From the IMG/VR virus record IMGVR_UViG_3300047388_000626, positions 1 through 40,711 of that record: a DNA stretch of 40,711 bases. One strand, given 5' to 3'. The DNA comes from a virus. Position numbers and translations under genes: made by a program. How positions within the stretch are numbered: the first letter of the stretch is position 1; every line of letters starts with the position of its first letter. The notes beneath the pieces are model-generated. The model worked only from the letters and a program-made list of their open reading frames with translations, did not search any database and was not told where the DNA came from. Of this stretch, positions 14,736 to 21,873 are shown piece by piece.

Positions 14736-15853
14736 GCGCCGCCATATTGGAAACCCCGGTTTTTATGATCGATCTTAGCCGGCTGGCTCTGGGGGAGCGG
14801 ACGCGGATTCCCATTGCGGTGTTGGGTAAATACGTAAAAGACAAGCGGCAGTTTTCGATCACGAAGGACGATCTGGCGGTGCTGGTGGAGAACTTCCGCA
14901 AGCGCAAGACAGGCGAAACAGTGATCGATTACGAGCATGCGTCGGAGTGGCCGGAAGTGGCGGCCGGGCAACCGGTACCGGCGGCGGGCTGGCTGCAAGA
15001 AATGGACGATGCTCCGGATGCGAAGGGCATCCTATGGGGACTGACGGAATTCACCGCGCGGGCGCTGGACATGATTGCGAAGAAGGAATACAGATATCTT
15101 TCGCCGGTCATTGCGTGGGGCGCGCGGGACAAAACTTCGGGCGAGCAGCAGGGGGTCACGCTCACGAGCATGGCCCTGACGAACCGCCCGTTTCTGGAAG
15201 CGATGCCGGCAATTCAATTGTCGGAAGCGTGGGTGGCGGACACGGAACCCGCCGAACAAGTGACGGAGAGGAGAAAGGAAAACATGCCAGTGAAAAAAGT
15301 GGTCCTCGCCGATCGCGCGGCCGGTACGGTGCGCGTGATCGCCGAAGACAACACGGAGAGCGTGTTGACGGTGGAAGGTTTCCCCGCGGAGCAAAAGGTA
15401 GTGCAGCTCTCGGACGTGAAACGCGACAAGGATGGACGAATGGATTTCGCATCGTTGCCGCATGCCGATTTGATCGCGGGCGAGGTGGTGGCGGCAATGG
15501 CGTCGCAGACCGCGCTGGATGCCGCGATTCAGGCGGGGAAGATTCTGCCGGCGCAACGGAAGCATTATGAGGTGCTGGCGCTAAGCGATCTGGCGGGCTT
15601 CGACGAGCTGGTGAAGGGGATGAAGCCACAGGTGGAACTCAACAAGGAGCGCGGCGTGGCCGGCCCAGGGGAGGAAGAAAACGGTCTGAAGCTGGCGGAG
15701 GCGCGGATCGAGCAGCTTATCGGCGAGAAGCGAAAGCTGCAGCCCGAACTCAGGTACGGAGCGGCGCTGAGGCTGGTGGCGTCCGAGAATCCGGAACTCT
15801 GGCGGCGGCGGCAGGAACTGCAAGACCAGAAGCTGACTGGCAGGGAGGCATAA
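14732..15853 (+). CDS. Mu gpI-like head maturation protease with scaffold domain
   Basis: A 373-aa protein starting at a GTGA overlap. Residues 1-165 match the Mu-like prophage I protease: IPIAVLGKYVK, VIDYEHASEWP, a TEFTARALDMI segment and the signature YRYLSPVIAWGAR, then LTSMALTNRPFLE. Residues about 185-373 form a charged, helical scaffold half. In Mu, protease and scaffold are made from one reading frame, the scaffold (gpZ) from an internal start. The same arrangement is visible here (internal start at 15284). The protein cleaves scaffold and capsid precursors inside the prohead. Confidence 0.85.
   Translation: MSAAILETPVFMIDLSRLALGERTRIPIAVLGKYVKDKRQFSITKDDLAVLVENFRKRKTGETVIDYEHASEWPEVAAGQPVPAAGWLQEMDDAPDAKGILWGLTEFTARALDMIAKKEYRYLSPVIAWGARDKTSGEQQGVTLTSMALTNRPFLEAMPAIQLSEAWVADTEPAEQVTERRKENMPVKKVVLADRAAGTVRVIAEDNTESVLTVEGFPAEQKVVQLSDVKRDKDGRMDFASLPHADLIAGEVVAAMASQTALDAAIQAGKILPAQRKHYEVLALSDLAGFDELVKGMKPQVELNKERGVAGPGEEENGLKLAEARIEQLIGEKRKLQPELRYGAALRLVASENPELWRRRQELQDQKLTGREA
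15284..15853 (+). CDS. Internal-start scaffold protein (gpZ-like), in frame within the protease gene
   Basis: ATG 15284 is in frame with the protease and has a purine-rich ribosome site immediately upstream (GGAGAGGAGAAAGGA, ending about five bases before the ATG), stronger than that of the full-length gene. The product would be 189 aa: a short beta-rich start (VKKVVLADRAAG), then helices with a coiled-coil C-terminus, typical of scaffolds. Separate initiation would supply many scaffold copies per protease. The nested arrangement is established for Mu gpI/gpZ; here it is inferred from the ribosome site. Confidence 0.65.
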   Translation: MPVKKVVLADRAAGTVRVIAEDNTESVLTVEGFPAEQKVVQLSDVKRDKDGRMDFASLPHADLIAGEVVAAMASQTALDAAIQAGKILPAQRKHYEVLALSDLAGFDELVKGMKPQVELNKERGVAGPGEEENGLKLAEARIEQLIGEKRKLQPELRYGAALRLVASENPELWRRRQELQDQKLTGREA

Positions 15854-15854
15854 C

Positions 15855-16277
15855 GTGGCTGGGTCAACATATGTACTGGACAAGGCATACACCATCGACG
15901 ACGCGGCGGGTGTGGGCCAGTATCTCTGCGTAGTGCGAGGCGCGGCGGACGGCGGCTGCAAGAAACCGGGGGGAGCGAACGCGGCTGGTTTTTGCGGCAT
16001 TACCCAAGAGGCGCAGAGCAAGCAGAACAAAGGCGTGGCCGTCCGCAAACTGGGGATCTCGCGGGCCATCGCGTCGGGCGCGATTACACAAGGGGACCGG
16101 GTGAATATCGCCGGTGTTTCCGGCAAGGTGCAATCCTGCGAAGCGACGGTCACGCATGCGCCGGGGACCGCGGCGGTGACTGAAGTGATAGGCGTAGCGG
16201 AGACTACGTCGGTAAACGACGGGGACACCATTTACGTCTTCATCACGCCGTTCCCGGTGAACATCGCGGTGTCGTAA
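15855..16277 (+). CDS. Capsid decoration protein (DUF2190-like)
   Basis: A 140-aa beta-rich protein with GTG 15855 and AGGGAGG six bases upstream. Repeating short strands and Gly-turn motifs (GFCGITQEAQSK, ASGAITQGDRVNIAG, EVIGVAETTSVNDGD) match the DUF2190/cement protein pattern, which caps the capsid lattice. It lies directly before the major capsid gene, as decoration proteins usually do. Confidence 0.7.
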   Translation: MAGSTYVLDKAYTIDDAAGVGQYLCVVRGAADGGCKKPGGANAAGFCGITQEAQSKQNKGVAVRKLGISRAIASGAITQGDRVNIAGVSGKVQSCEATVTHAPGTAAVTEVIGVAETTSVNDGDTIYVFITPFPVNIAVS

Positions 16278-16427
16278 CCGGGGCACAGCGGATTTTCCGC
16301 AGTAGACCGGCGTTGTGCCTGGTGAGCAACGCCGGCCGGGTGCAAATGTAGGCAGCCCCTCCAGGGGACTTTGGCGGGCGGACGCCGGAGGCTGCCGGGC
16401 CGAAACCGAGTAACAGGAGAAATCAAA
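16278..16427 (+). promoter_or_regulatory. Structured leader ahead of the major capsid gene
   Basis: One of the longest untranslated gaps in the train (150 nt). It has a perfect 9-bp hairpin CCGGCGTTG (16307-16315) with CAACGCCGG (16327-16335). A second unit follows: GGCAGCC (16351-16357) pairs with GGCTGCC (16390-16396) and encloses the hairpins CCCCT/AGGGG (16356-16367, sharing two bases with the outer arm) and GGCG/CGCC (16373-16386), giving a possible three-way junction. No T-run follows, so it is not a standard terminator. Possible roles are mRNA stabilisation, RNase processing or translational control of the most abundant virion protein. Confidence 0.5.
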
Positions 16428-17354
16428 TTGCCGAGCTTACAAGACACTCACGTAGACGCGTTGCTGACCAACGTGAGCCTAGCTTTCAGTAACAACGAAT
16501 TTGTGGCGTTGAAGGTCTATCCGGAGATTCCCGTGAGCAAGCAGTCGGACAAATGGCTGATCTATTCCAAAGATCGCATGCGGGTCCGGGACGATCACCG
16601 GCGTCCGGGCGCCGAGGCCAACGATTACGACTGGACCCTATCGTCGGACCAATATTTCGCGGACTCGCACGCGATGCGGGGGACGCTGCCCGATGAATGG
16701 AAGAACAACGCGGATCCAATACTGGCGGATATGGATGTGGATCTCACTGAGCAGCTCACCGAAAATGTGGGGCTGATTCAGGAAGTTAACCTGGTTACCT
16801 CGCTGGTGGCAAATGCCCAAACGGTGAGCGAAGCCGGCACCAAGTGGGACAACAACGCCAACGACCCCATCGCCTTAATCGATGCGCAGAAGGAAGTGGT
16901 CATGAAGGGCTGCGGCAAGCTGCCCAACAAGATGCTGCTATCGCGGCCGGTGTTCCGGGCGCTACGCAACAATGCCAACGTGGTGGGGCGCGTGACGGGC
17001 GCGCAATCACTGGACAAAGCCAACGTGACGGCGGCGCAGCTCGCGGCGGTGCTGGAAGTGGACGAGGTGATTGTGGCGGACGCCGTGAAGCTGACTTCCG
17101 CGGAGGGGCAAACGGACACCATGGATTTTGTGTGGGGCAAGTTGGCCGCGTTGTTTTACCGGCCACCAAGTCCAGGGAAGCGTACTGTGGCCTGGGGCTA
17201 CACCATGAACTGGAACATCGGGATGAATGGCCGGCTTGTGTATCGTTTCCCGGAGCCGAAGCGGCACTCCGATCTGATCGAGACGCAGGTGTATTACGAC
17301 CAGAAGGAAGTGGCGCACGGGGCGGGCATCCTGTTTTCGAATTGCGTCACGTAG
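16428..17354 (+). CDS. Major capsid protein, HK97-fold type
   Basis: A 308-aa protein starting at TTG 16428, chosen because AGGAG lies eight bases upstream and the predicted N-terminus (PSLQDTHVDALLTNVSLAF) fits capsid proteins; an earlier ATG at 16371 would translate the structured leader. The pattern KVYPEIPVSKQSDKWLIYSK, a long spine-helix region with VNLVTSLVANAQTVS, and a C-terminal segment with GYTMNWNIGMNG is typical of capsid proteins in siphophages and Mu-like elements. It forms the icosahedral head lattice. Its place after protease and decoration genes supports the call. Confidence 0.8.
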   Translation: MPSLQDTHVDALLTNVSLAFSNNEFVALKVYPEIPVSKQSDKWLIYSKDRMRVRDDHRRPGAEANDYDWTLSSDQYFADSHAMRGTLPDEWKNNADPILADMDVDLTEQLTENVGLIQEVNLVTSLVANAQTVSEAGTKWDNNANDPIALIDAQKEVVMKGCGKLPNKMLLSRPVFRALRNNANVVGRVTGAQSLDKANVTAAQLAAVLEVDEVIVADAVKLTSAEGQTDTMDFVWGKLAALFYRPPSPGKRTVAWGYTMNWNIGMNGRLVYRFPEPKRHSDLIETQVYYDQKEVAHGAGILFSNCVT

Positions 17355-17360
17355 GGCGCG

Positions 17361-17573
17361 ATGCCGACTACGGCGACGGATATTTACGCGTTCGCCTGGC
17401 GGGCGGGCCGGGACGCGGCGGCGGCGGTGATCAGGAGAGAGCCGGGGTCACCGCAGCTTAATCGGATTCTCGAAAAGATCGGGAAGCTGAAACCGGATTT
17501 GGAGCAGAACACGCAGAAGCGGCCGGGCTGGAGCCGGGTGCCGCCTTTCGAGAGTGAGGAGAGGAAGACATGA
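17361..17573 (+). CDS. Small hypothetical protein after capsid gene
   Basis: A 70-aa, mostly helical, basic protein with a Pro-rich C-terminus. It starts seven bases after the capsid stop and its own stop overlaps the next ATG. In other phages this slot often holds a head-completion or connector accessory. Unrecognised. Confidence 0.6.
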   Translation: MPTTATDIYAFAWRAGRDAAAAVIRREPGSPQLNRILEKIGKLKPDLEQNTQKRPGWSRVPPFESEERKT

Positions 17574-18238
17574 AAAGCAAGTGGTGGGCAGCAGGTGGTG
17601 GGTGGCTGGCGGCAATGGTGATGGTTGGAGTGTTCTCGCTCAGTCAGCAGGCGGGGGCGGTGCCCAAGCGGCTGCTGACGATATTCGGCGGGACGGGAAC
17701 CAACACGCAATTCACTGCGGGATCGATCGTGTTCGCTGGAGCCACGGACGGGAACTACACACAGGACAACGCCAACTTCAACTACTCGTCCGGCCTCACG
17801 CTGTTGACGGCCAACAAGGCAGCGGTGAACGCCGTGGATTCGTTGACCGTGGGCGGGGTGATCGTGCCGCAGTATTTTTATTTTCACTACCGGCAGACGG
17901 CCGGGGAGACGCCCACCACGGCCACGATCTGGAATGCGCCTGAGGGCTGCAAGCTGGTGGGGGTGTTGGAGCGGCATCTAGTGGCGGGGACGAACGGAAG
18001 CGCGGTGACGATCAACGTGTACAAAGATCCTAGCGGGACGGCGCCGGGGGCGGGCACGGCGCAACTCACCGCGGCGTTGAGTTTGAAGGCTACGATCAAC
18101 ACGAACCAGTCCGGGGCATTGAGCGCTACGCCGTCCGATCTGACGTTTGCGGCCGGGGATGGGTTGTCGGTGGTGCTCACCGGGACCATGACGGCGGTGG
18201 CTGGCGTTTCGGTGACGTTCAAATTCCAGAGGCTCTGA
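17570..18238 (+). CDS. Sec-signal protein with fibre-like C-terminal domain
   Basis: A 222-aa protein beginning with a signal peptide: positive start, hydrophobic core (WLAAMVMVGVFSL) and cleavage-like QAGA near residue 30. The middle has tail-fibre phrases (FTAGSIVFAG, TQDNANFN). From about residue 100 it carries a domain nearly identical to the C-terminus of the protein at 21874, including the stretches YRQTAGETPTTAT and AAGDGLSVVLTGTMTAVAGV. It is therefore a paralogue made by duplication. Phage structural proteins normally lack Sec signals; this one would be exported in a lysogen or have its leader retained. The function is unknown, with adhesin or fibre as best guess. Confidence 0.75.
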   Translation: MKSKWWAAGGGWLAAMVMVGVFSLSQQAGAVPKRLLTIFGGTGTNTQFTAGSIVFAGATDGNYTQDNANFNYSSGLTLLTANKAAVNAVDSLTVGGVIVPQYFYFHYRQTAGETPTTATIWNAPEGCKLVGVLERHLVAGTNGSAVTINVYKDPSGTAPGAGTAQLTAALSLKATINTNQSGALSATPSDLTFAAGDGLSVVLTGTMTAVAGVSVTFKFQRL

Positions 18239-18239
18239 C

Positions 18240-18989
18240 GTGGCGGCTCCTACACTCACTTTGGTTTCGCCGGCCTTTGGTCCTCCGGGCACGGCGATCA
18301 CTCTGACCGGTACCGGCTTCGCGGCCGGTACGCAGGTCGGGTGTCCGGAGCTGGCGCCGACTGTGGTGGCGGGGAGTACGTCACTGACTGCTGCCATTCC
18401 GCTGGACGTGATGGGACCGGCGGGCGGCACTGTCACGGTCTATGTGTTTGCGGTCAATGCGGATGGGGGCCAGTCCGCGGGATTGCCGTTCAATGTGGTT
18501 TTGCCGGCGGATCGGCTACAGACTTACACGACGATCGAGGCGGTGTGCGGGGAGGTGGTGGGTTTCAAGCGGGGCGGGCAAATCACGGACGCGATCATTC
18601 TCGGATGGATGCGGACTACGGCGCAATCGGTCAACGGGGCGATGTTGAAGCGCGGGCTGCCGCTCGATCCGGCGTTGTGGCAGCAGCCGGCGGGGAACGC
18701 GAGTCCGGCGCCAGCGGGCGTGCTGGACATGATCAACCGGCTGGGGGCGGCGGCGCGGCTGGCTTCGGCGATGGGTGCGCAATTCTCGACTGCCGAGACG
18801 GGGCTGTCGAAGAATTTGCAGGGAGAGTATTTCCGGGAGCTGACTGCGTTGAAGAACGGCGATTACGACAAGCTGTTTCTGCCCGCGGCGGCGACGGTGG
18901 ATAGCGGTCCGCAGCTCGCGGTGGGGGACGTGTCGAATCCCGACACCGGGGACGCGGATCAAGCTTTTTCGAAAGACCAAGTGTTTTAG
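18240..18989 (+). CDS. IPT/TIG domain fused to a head-tail connector-like domain
   Basis: A 249-aa protein. Residues 3-88 match an IPT/TIG immunoglobulin-like fold (LTLVSPAFGPPGTAITLTGTGFAAG is its typical opening). Residues about 95-215 resemble the gp36/DUF1320 head-tail joining protein of Mu-like phages (YTTIEAVCGEVVGFK, LGAAARLASAMGAQFS, LKNGDYDKLF). The connector would sit at the head-tail junction with an Ig-like domain projecting from it. Ig-like decorations are known on phage virions, often binding sugars. GTG 18240 follows the previous stop by one base. Confidence 0.7.
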   Translation: MAAPTLTLVSPAFGPPGTAITLTGTGFAAGTQVGCPELAPTVVAGSTSLTAAIPLDVMGPAGGTVTVYVFAVNADGGQSAGLPFNVVLPADRLQTYTTIEAVCGEVVGFKRGGQITDAIILGWMRTTAQSVNGAMLKRGLPLDPALWQQPAGNASPAPAGVLDMINRLGAAARLASAMGAQFSTAETGLSKNLQGEYFRELTALKNGDYDKLFLPAAATVDSGPQLAVGDVSNPDTGDADQAFSKDQVF

Positions 18990-19000
18990 GAGGGATGGAC

Positions 19001-19525
19001 ATGGTTGTCGGTTGTAGGTTGTGGGTTGTAGGAATGCTGGTTTCGTGGTGCGCGTTTGCGCAGTCGGGTCCGGCGTCACTCGGGAATAACGGGTGTTCGG
19101 GTGGGCCGGCGCAGCCGCGGTTGGCGGCTATCATTCCCGTGACGTTGCCGGACGGGGCGCTGATCAGCGTTCCGGTTTGTATTGTGCTGGGGCCGGGGAT
19201 TCGGCTGAATACCGCGGTCAATCCGATGCAGTTGGATGTGGCTGTGGCGGGGGTGGCGGCGGTGCCACGGATGGTGGCCGAGCCGTTTGCGCTCGATCCG
19301 GCAACGGCGCAGGCCACGCTTACGCAGACGGTGACACTCGCGAATACTCCGGCGCCGAACACGTTGATTTTGGTGTGGCTGAAGTCGTCGGTGTTGGGGT
19401 CGGATGCGCTGGATGCAGTGCCGCCGGGGGCGACGAATCCGAAGACGTTGATTGTTACGCTGCCGTTGTACCGGCCGTTTACGGTGGCGGACCAGATCAA
19501 AGTTGTCTACTGGACGGTGGAATGA
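19001..19525 (+). CDS. Sec-signal beta-rich protein
   Basis: A 174-aa protein. ATG 19001 is preferred over ATG 18995 because AGGAGG (18988-18993) then lies seven bases upstream. Residues 1-21 form a signal peptide (LWVVGMLVSWCAFAQ, cleavage after AFA). The mature part is beta-rich and resembles an extracellular domain, with two Cys near its start. The stop overlaps the next secreted protein gene (ATGA). Function unknown; it is one of four signal-bearing proteins in this cluster. Confidence 0.65.
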   Translation: MVVGCRLWVVGMLVSWCAFAQSGPASLGNNGCSGGPAQPRLAAIIPVTLPDGALISVPVCIVLGPGIRLNTAVNPMQLDVAVAGVAAVPRMVAEPFALDPATAQATLTQTVTLANTPAPNTLILVWLKSSVLGSDALDAVPPGATNPKTLIVTLPLYRPFTVADQIKVVYWTVE

Positions 19526-21234
19526 GACGGGCGCTGGTAGGGCTGTGGGTGGCGTCCGTTGCGTTTGGGGCCACTGTGTCCATCCAAGAGACTGGGACGC
19601 TCACCACGGGGAGCGGTGCTCCATTGTCGGGGCAATTATCGATTACGCCGACTGCGGCGTTCCTGGCGGCGGATGGGAATTCGGTGGCCATGACTCCGGT
19701 GGTGGCGTTTGTGGCCAACGGGTTTCTGAACGTGACGCTGGAACCGAACGATACCGGGGTGCCGGCATCGACCAGGTACGTGGTGGTTTACTCGCTCAAA
19801 GGCGGCGGGCAGTATACCGAGATTTGGAACGTCACCGGGAGCGGGACGAAGCGCGTTAGCGATGTGCGGGTGGCTACGTCGATTATTCCGTCGTATGTGG
19901 TGCAGCCGTCACAGATCGGGCAGGCCGGCGCGATGACGAACCAGGTGCTGGGATGGACCGGGTTGACGTGGGGTCCGGTGGCGCCGGGTGGAGCTGGGGC
20001 GGTGTCCAGCGTGTTCGGACGAACTGGCGTGGTGGTGCCGGCCAACGGGGATTATGCGTATGGGCAGTTGAGCGGCGTGCCTTCCACATTTGCTCCTTCC
20101 GCGCACGCGGCTGCGCACAAGAATGGCGGAACGGATGAAGTGGCGACGGCTACGCCGGCTACCAACTCGATCCCGAAGACTGGCGGGCTTTCGACGCTGG
20201 CACTGGGCTGGATTCCGATTATTCCGGAGACGCAGATTTCTTTCACTGACGTGACTACGGGCAATGTGTCCCTGAGCGCGCATGGGTTCGTGGCGAAGCT
20301 GCCGAATGACGCGACCAAATATTACGACGGGACGGGAGCGTGGAGTGTGCCGGCCGGCGGCGGGGGCGGACTGAGTGGCGGCACGACGAATCGGTTTTCT
20401 TATTGGACCAGTGCGACTACGCTGGGGTCGCATCAGTACCTGACCAATGGGTTGGTGGGACAGACGTACACGCCGGAGAGTCCGGTGCTGCAGAACAGCG
20501 GCGGGTGTGCGTTGTATATGGCCACCACGGGATCGGGGCCGTCCACTTCGCGGCTGGTGTATGACTGCAAGCTGGCGTCGGCGGCGCTCCAGGATTTTCA
20601 GTTGATCGACTCAGGCGGGAACGTGGTGCTGTTTAGTTCGATCGGAACCGGGTGGACTGTGAGCGGGTTGGTGGTGCCGGTGACCATCGTCGAGGATATT
20701 TTCATTCCGGCGGCGTTTCACAATACGGCCACCGCGGTGAGTGCGTGGGGGCCTTGGGAGATCGATAGCACGGCGACGGCGCCATTGTTAGAGCCAACGG
20801 GCGGGACGCAGAATGCGGGCGCGATCGCGATTTACAACACGGGCACGCCCACGCTGTATCACCGGCGGGTTTTGCCGTCAACATGGACCGGCGCGATTGA
20901 CGTTGCGGTGTGGTGGGCGGACGAATGCTGCGGGTCCGGAAATGTGAAATGGACGGCGGCGCTGGGATGCGGCGCGGCGGGATCGGGCGTGTACGGATTG
21001 ACGGGCAGCAATGCGCCTTTCGTGTTCAACACCGCGAGCAACGTTACCACCGCTAGCGCGGGCGCCGGGGCGCAACCTTTCCGGAGCGCGATGACGAGTC
21101 TGAGCGCGACCAATTGCGCGGCGGGCGCAGAGATCGCGTTGAAGATCACGCGCGATAACACCGTGACGGGCAACGTGGCGGGCAGGGTGAAGATGCTGTA
21201 CGTGATGCTGACGATCCGGAGGACCAACTCGTAG
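19522..21234 (+). CDS. Sec-signal tail-fibre-like protein
   Basis: A 570-aa protein. Residues 1-17 read as a signal peptide (RRALVGLWVASVAFGA). The middle has classic tail-fibre/phage-adhesin phrases: SSVFGRTGVVVPANGDY, QLSGVPSTFAPSAHAAAH and GAWSVPAGGGGG, then a Gly/Ser/Thr-rich beta region. The last 180 residues look like a carbohydrate- or receptor-binding beta-sandwich with several Cys. It is probably a fibre or surface adhesin. The signal peptide is unusual for a virion protein and is shared with its neighbours. The start is fixed by an ATGA overlap at 19522. Confidence 0.75.
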   Translation: MRRALVGLWVASVAFGATVSIQETGTLTTGSGAPLSGQLSITPTAAFLAADGNSVAMTPVVAFVANGFLNVTLEPNDTGVPASTRYVVVYSLKGGGQYTEIWNVTGSGTKRVSDVRVATSIIPSYVVQPSQIGQAGAMTNQVLGWTGLTWGPVAPGGAGAVSSVFGRTGVVVPANGDYAYGQLSGVPSTFAPSAHAAAHKNGGTDEVATATPATNSIPKTGGLSTLALGWIPIIPETQISFTDVTTGNVSLSAHGFVAKLPNDATKYYDGTGAWSVPAGGGGGLSGGTTNRFSYWTSATTLGSHQYLTNGLVGQTYTPESPVLQNSGGCALYMATTGSGPSTSRLVYDCKLASAALQDFQLIDSGGNVVLFSSIGTGWTVSGLVVPVTIVEDIFIPAAFHNTATAVSAWGPWEIDSTATAPLLEPTGGTQNAGAIAIYNTGTPTLYHRRVLPSTWTGAIDVAVWWADECCGSGNVKWTAALGCGAAGSGVYGLTGSNAPFVFNTASNVTTASAGAGAQPFRSAMTSLSATNCAAGAEIALKITRDNTVTGNVAGRVKMLYVMLTIRRTNS

Positions 21235-21815
21235 TGTTTCGCTTTCGTTTAGAAGTCGCGGGGCAGGTGCAGATGGATCGCGGGATCGCCCGGTTCGCCG
21301 AGGGTGTGGCGGACTATCGTCCGATCTGGCCGGTCATCGAAGACGATTTCTATGCGCTGGAAAAAGATCAGTTCAAGAGTGAAGGGGCCGAGGGCGGTGA
21401 GCCGTGGAAGGAACTGACTCCGGAGTATGCGAAGTGGAAAGAGGCGCATTTTGCGGGGGCGAAGATTTTGCACCGGACCGGGGATATCGAGAGATCGTTG
21501 ACGAATCCGAACGATCCGAACACGGTGCGGATCGAGGAGCGCAAGACGCTCACGCTGGGGACGCGGATTCCTTACGCGCTGTTTCACCAGGTGGGGACTT
21601 CGCGGATGGACGCGCGGCCGGAGATCCTGATGCCGGAGGCGTTCAAGCGGATGGTGATGCATCACGTCCAGGTGTACCTGGTGCAGATTGCGTCGCAGAG
21701 CGGGTTCCGGCCGGGGGGCCTCGATCCATTCACGGCGTCGAAGTTTGGGAATTTGTTCGGGAGTGGCTTTGCGCCGCGAGGGACGTCGCCGAGGCGGGGG
21801 CATGATGGACGGTGA
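21234..21815 (+). CDS. Mu gpG-like virion morphogenesis protein (tail completion)
   Basis: A 193-aa protein with GTG 21234 overlapping the previous TAG. It matches the phage virion morphogenesis/tail-completion family: a helix-rich start, then PWKELTPEYAKWKE, ILHRTGDIERSL, and TRIPYALFHQVGTSRMDARPE, the family signature near the C-terminus. In Mu this is gpG, needed to join heads and tails. Here it lies among fibre-like genes rather than next to the MuF gene, so gene order has been rearranged relative to Mu. Confidence 0.85.
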   Translation: MFRFRLEVAGQVQMDRGIARFAEGVADYRPIWPVIEDDFYALEKDQFKSEGAEGGEPWKELTPEYAKWKEAHFAGAKILHRTGDIERSLTNPNDPNTVRIEERKTLTLGTRIPYALFHQVGTSRMDARPEILMPEAFKRMVMHHVQVYLVQIASQSGFRPGGLDPFTASKFGNLFGSGFAPRGTSPRRGHDGR

Positions 21816-21821
21816 AAAAGC

Positions 21822-21848
21822 ACCGACTCCCTTACGGTCGCGGTTCGG
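21822..21848. repeat. Dispersed host-type 27-nt repeat, copy 4
   Basis: Begins ACCGACTCCCTTACGG and ends GGTTCGG, then TTACGG as in copy 3. It fills most of the 58-bp gap between the virion morphogenesis gene and the next secreted protein gene. Confidence 0.9.
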
Positions 21849-21873
21849 TTACGGGAATTTGAGGAGGGTTGAA

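Noticed and set aside
16371-16427. ATG 16371 as start of the capsid protein
   Set aside because: It would translate the base-paired leader into an Arg/Gly-rich tail and has no ribosome site; TTG 16428 has AGGAG at good spacing.
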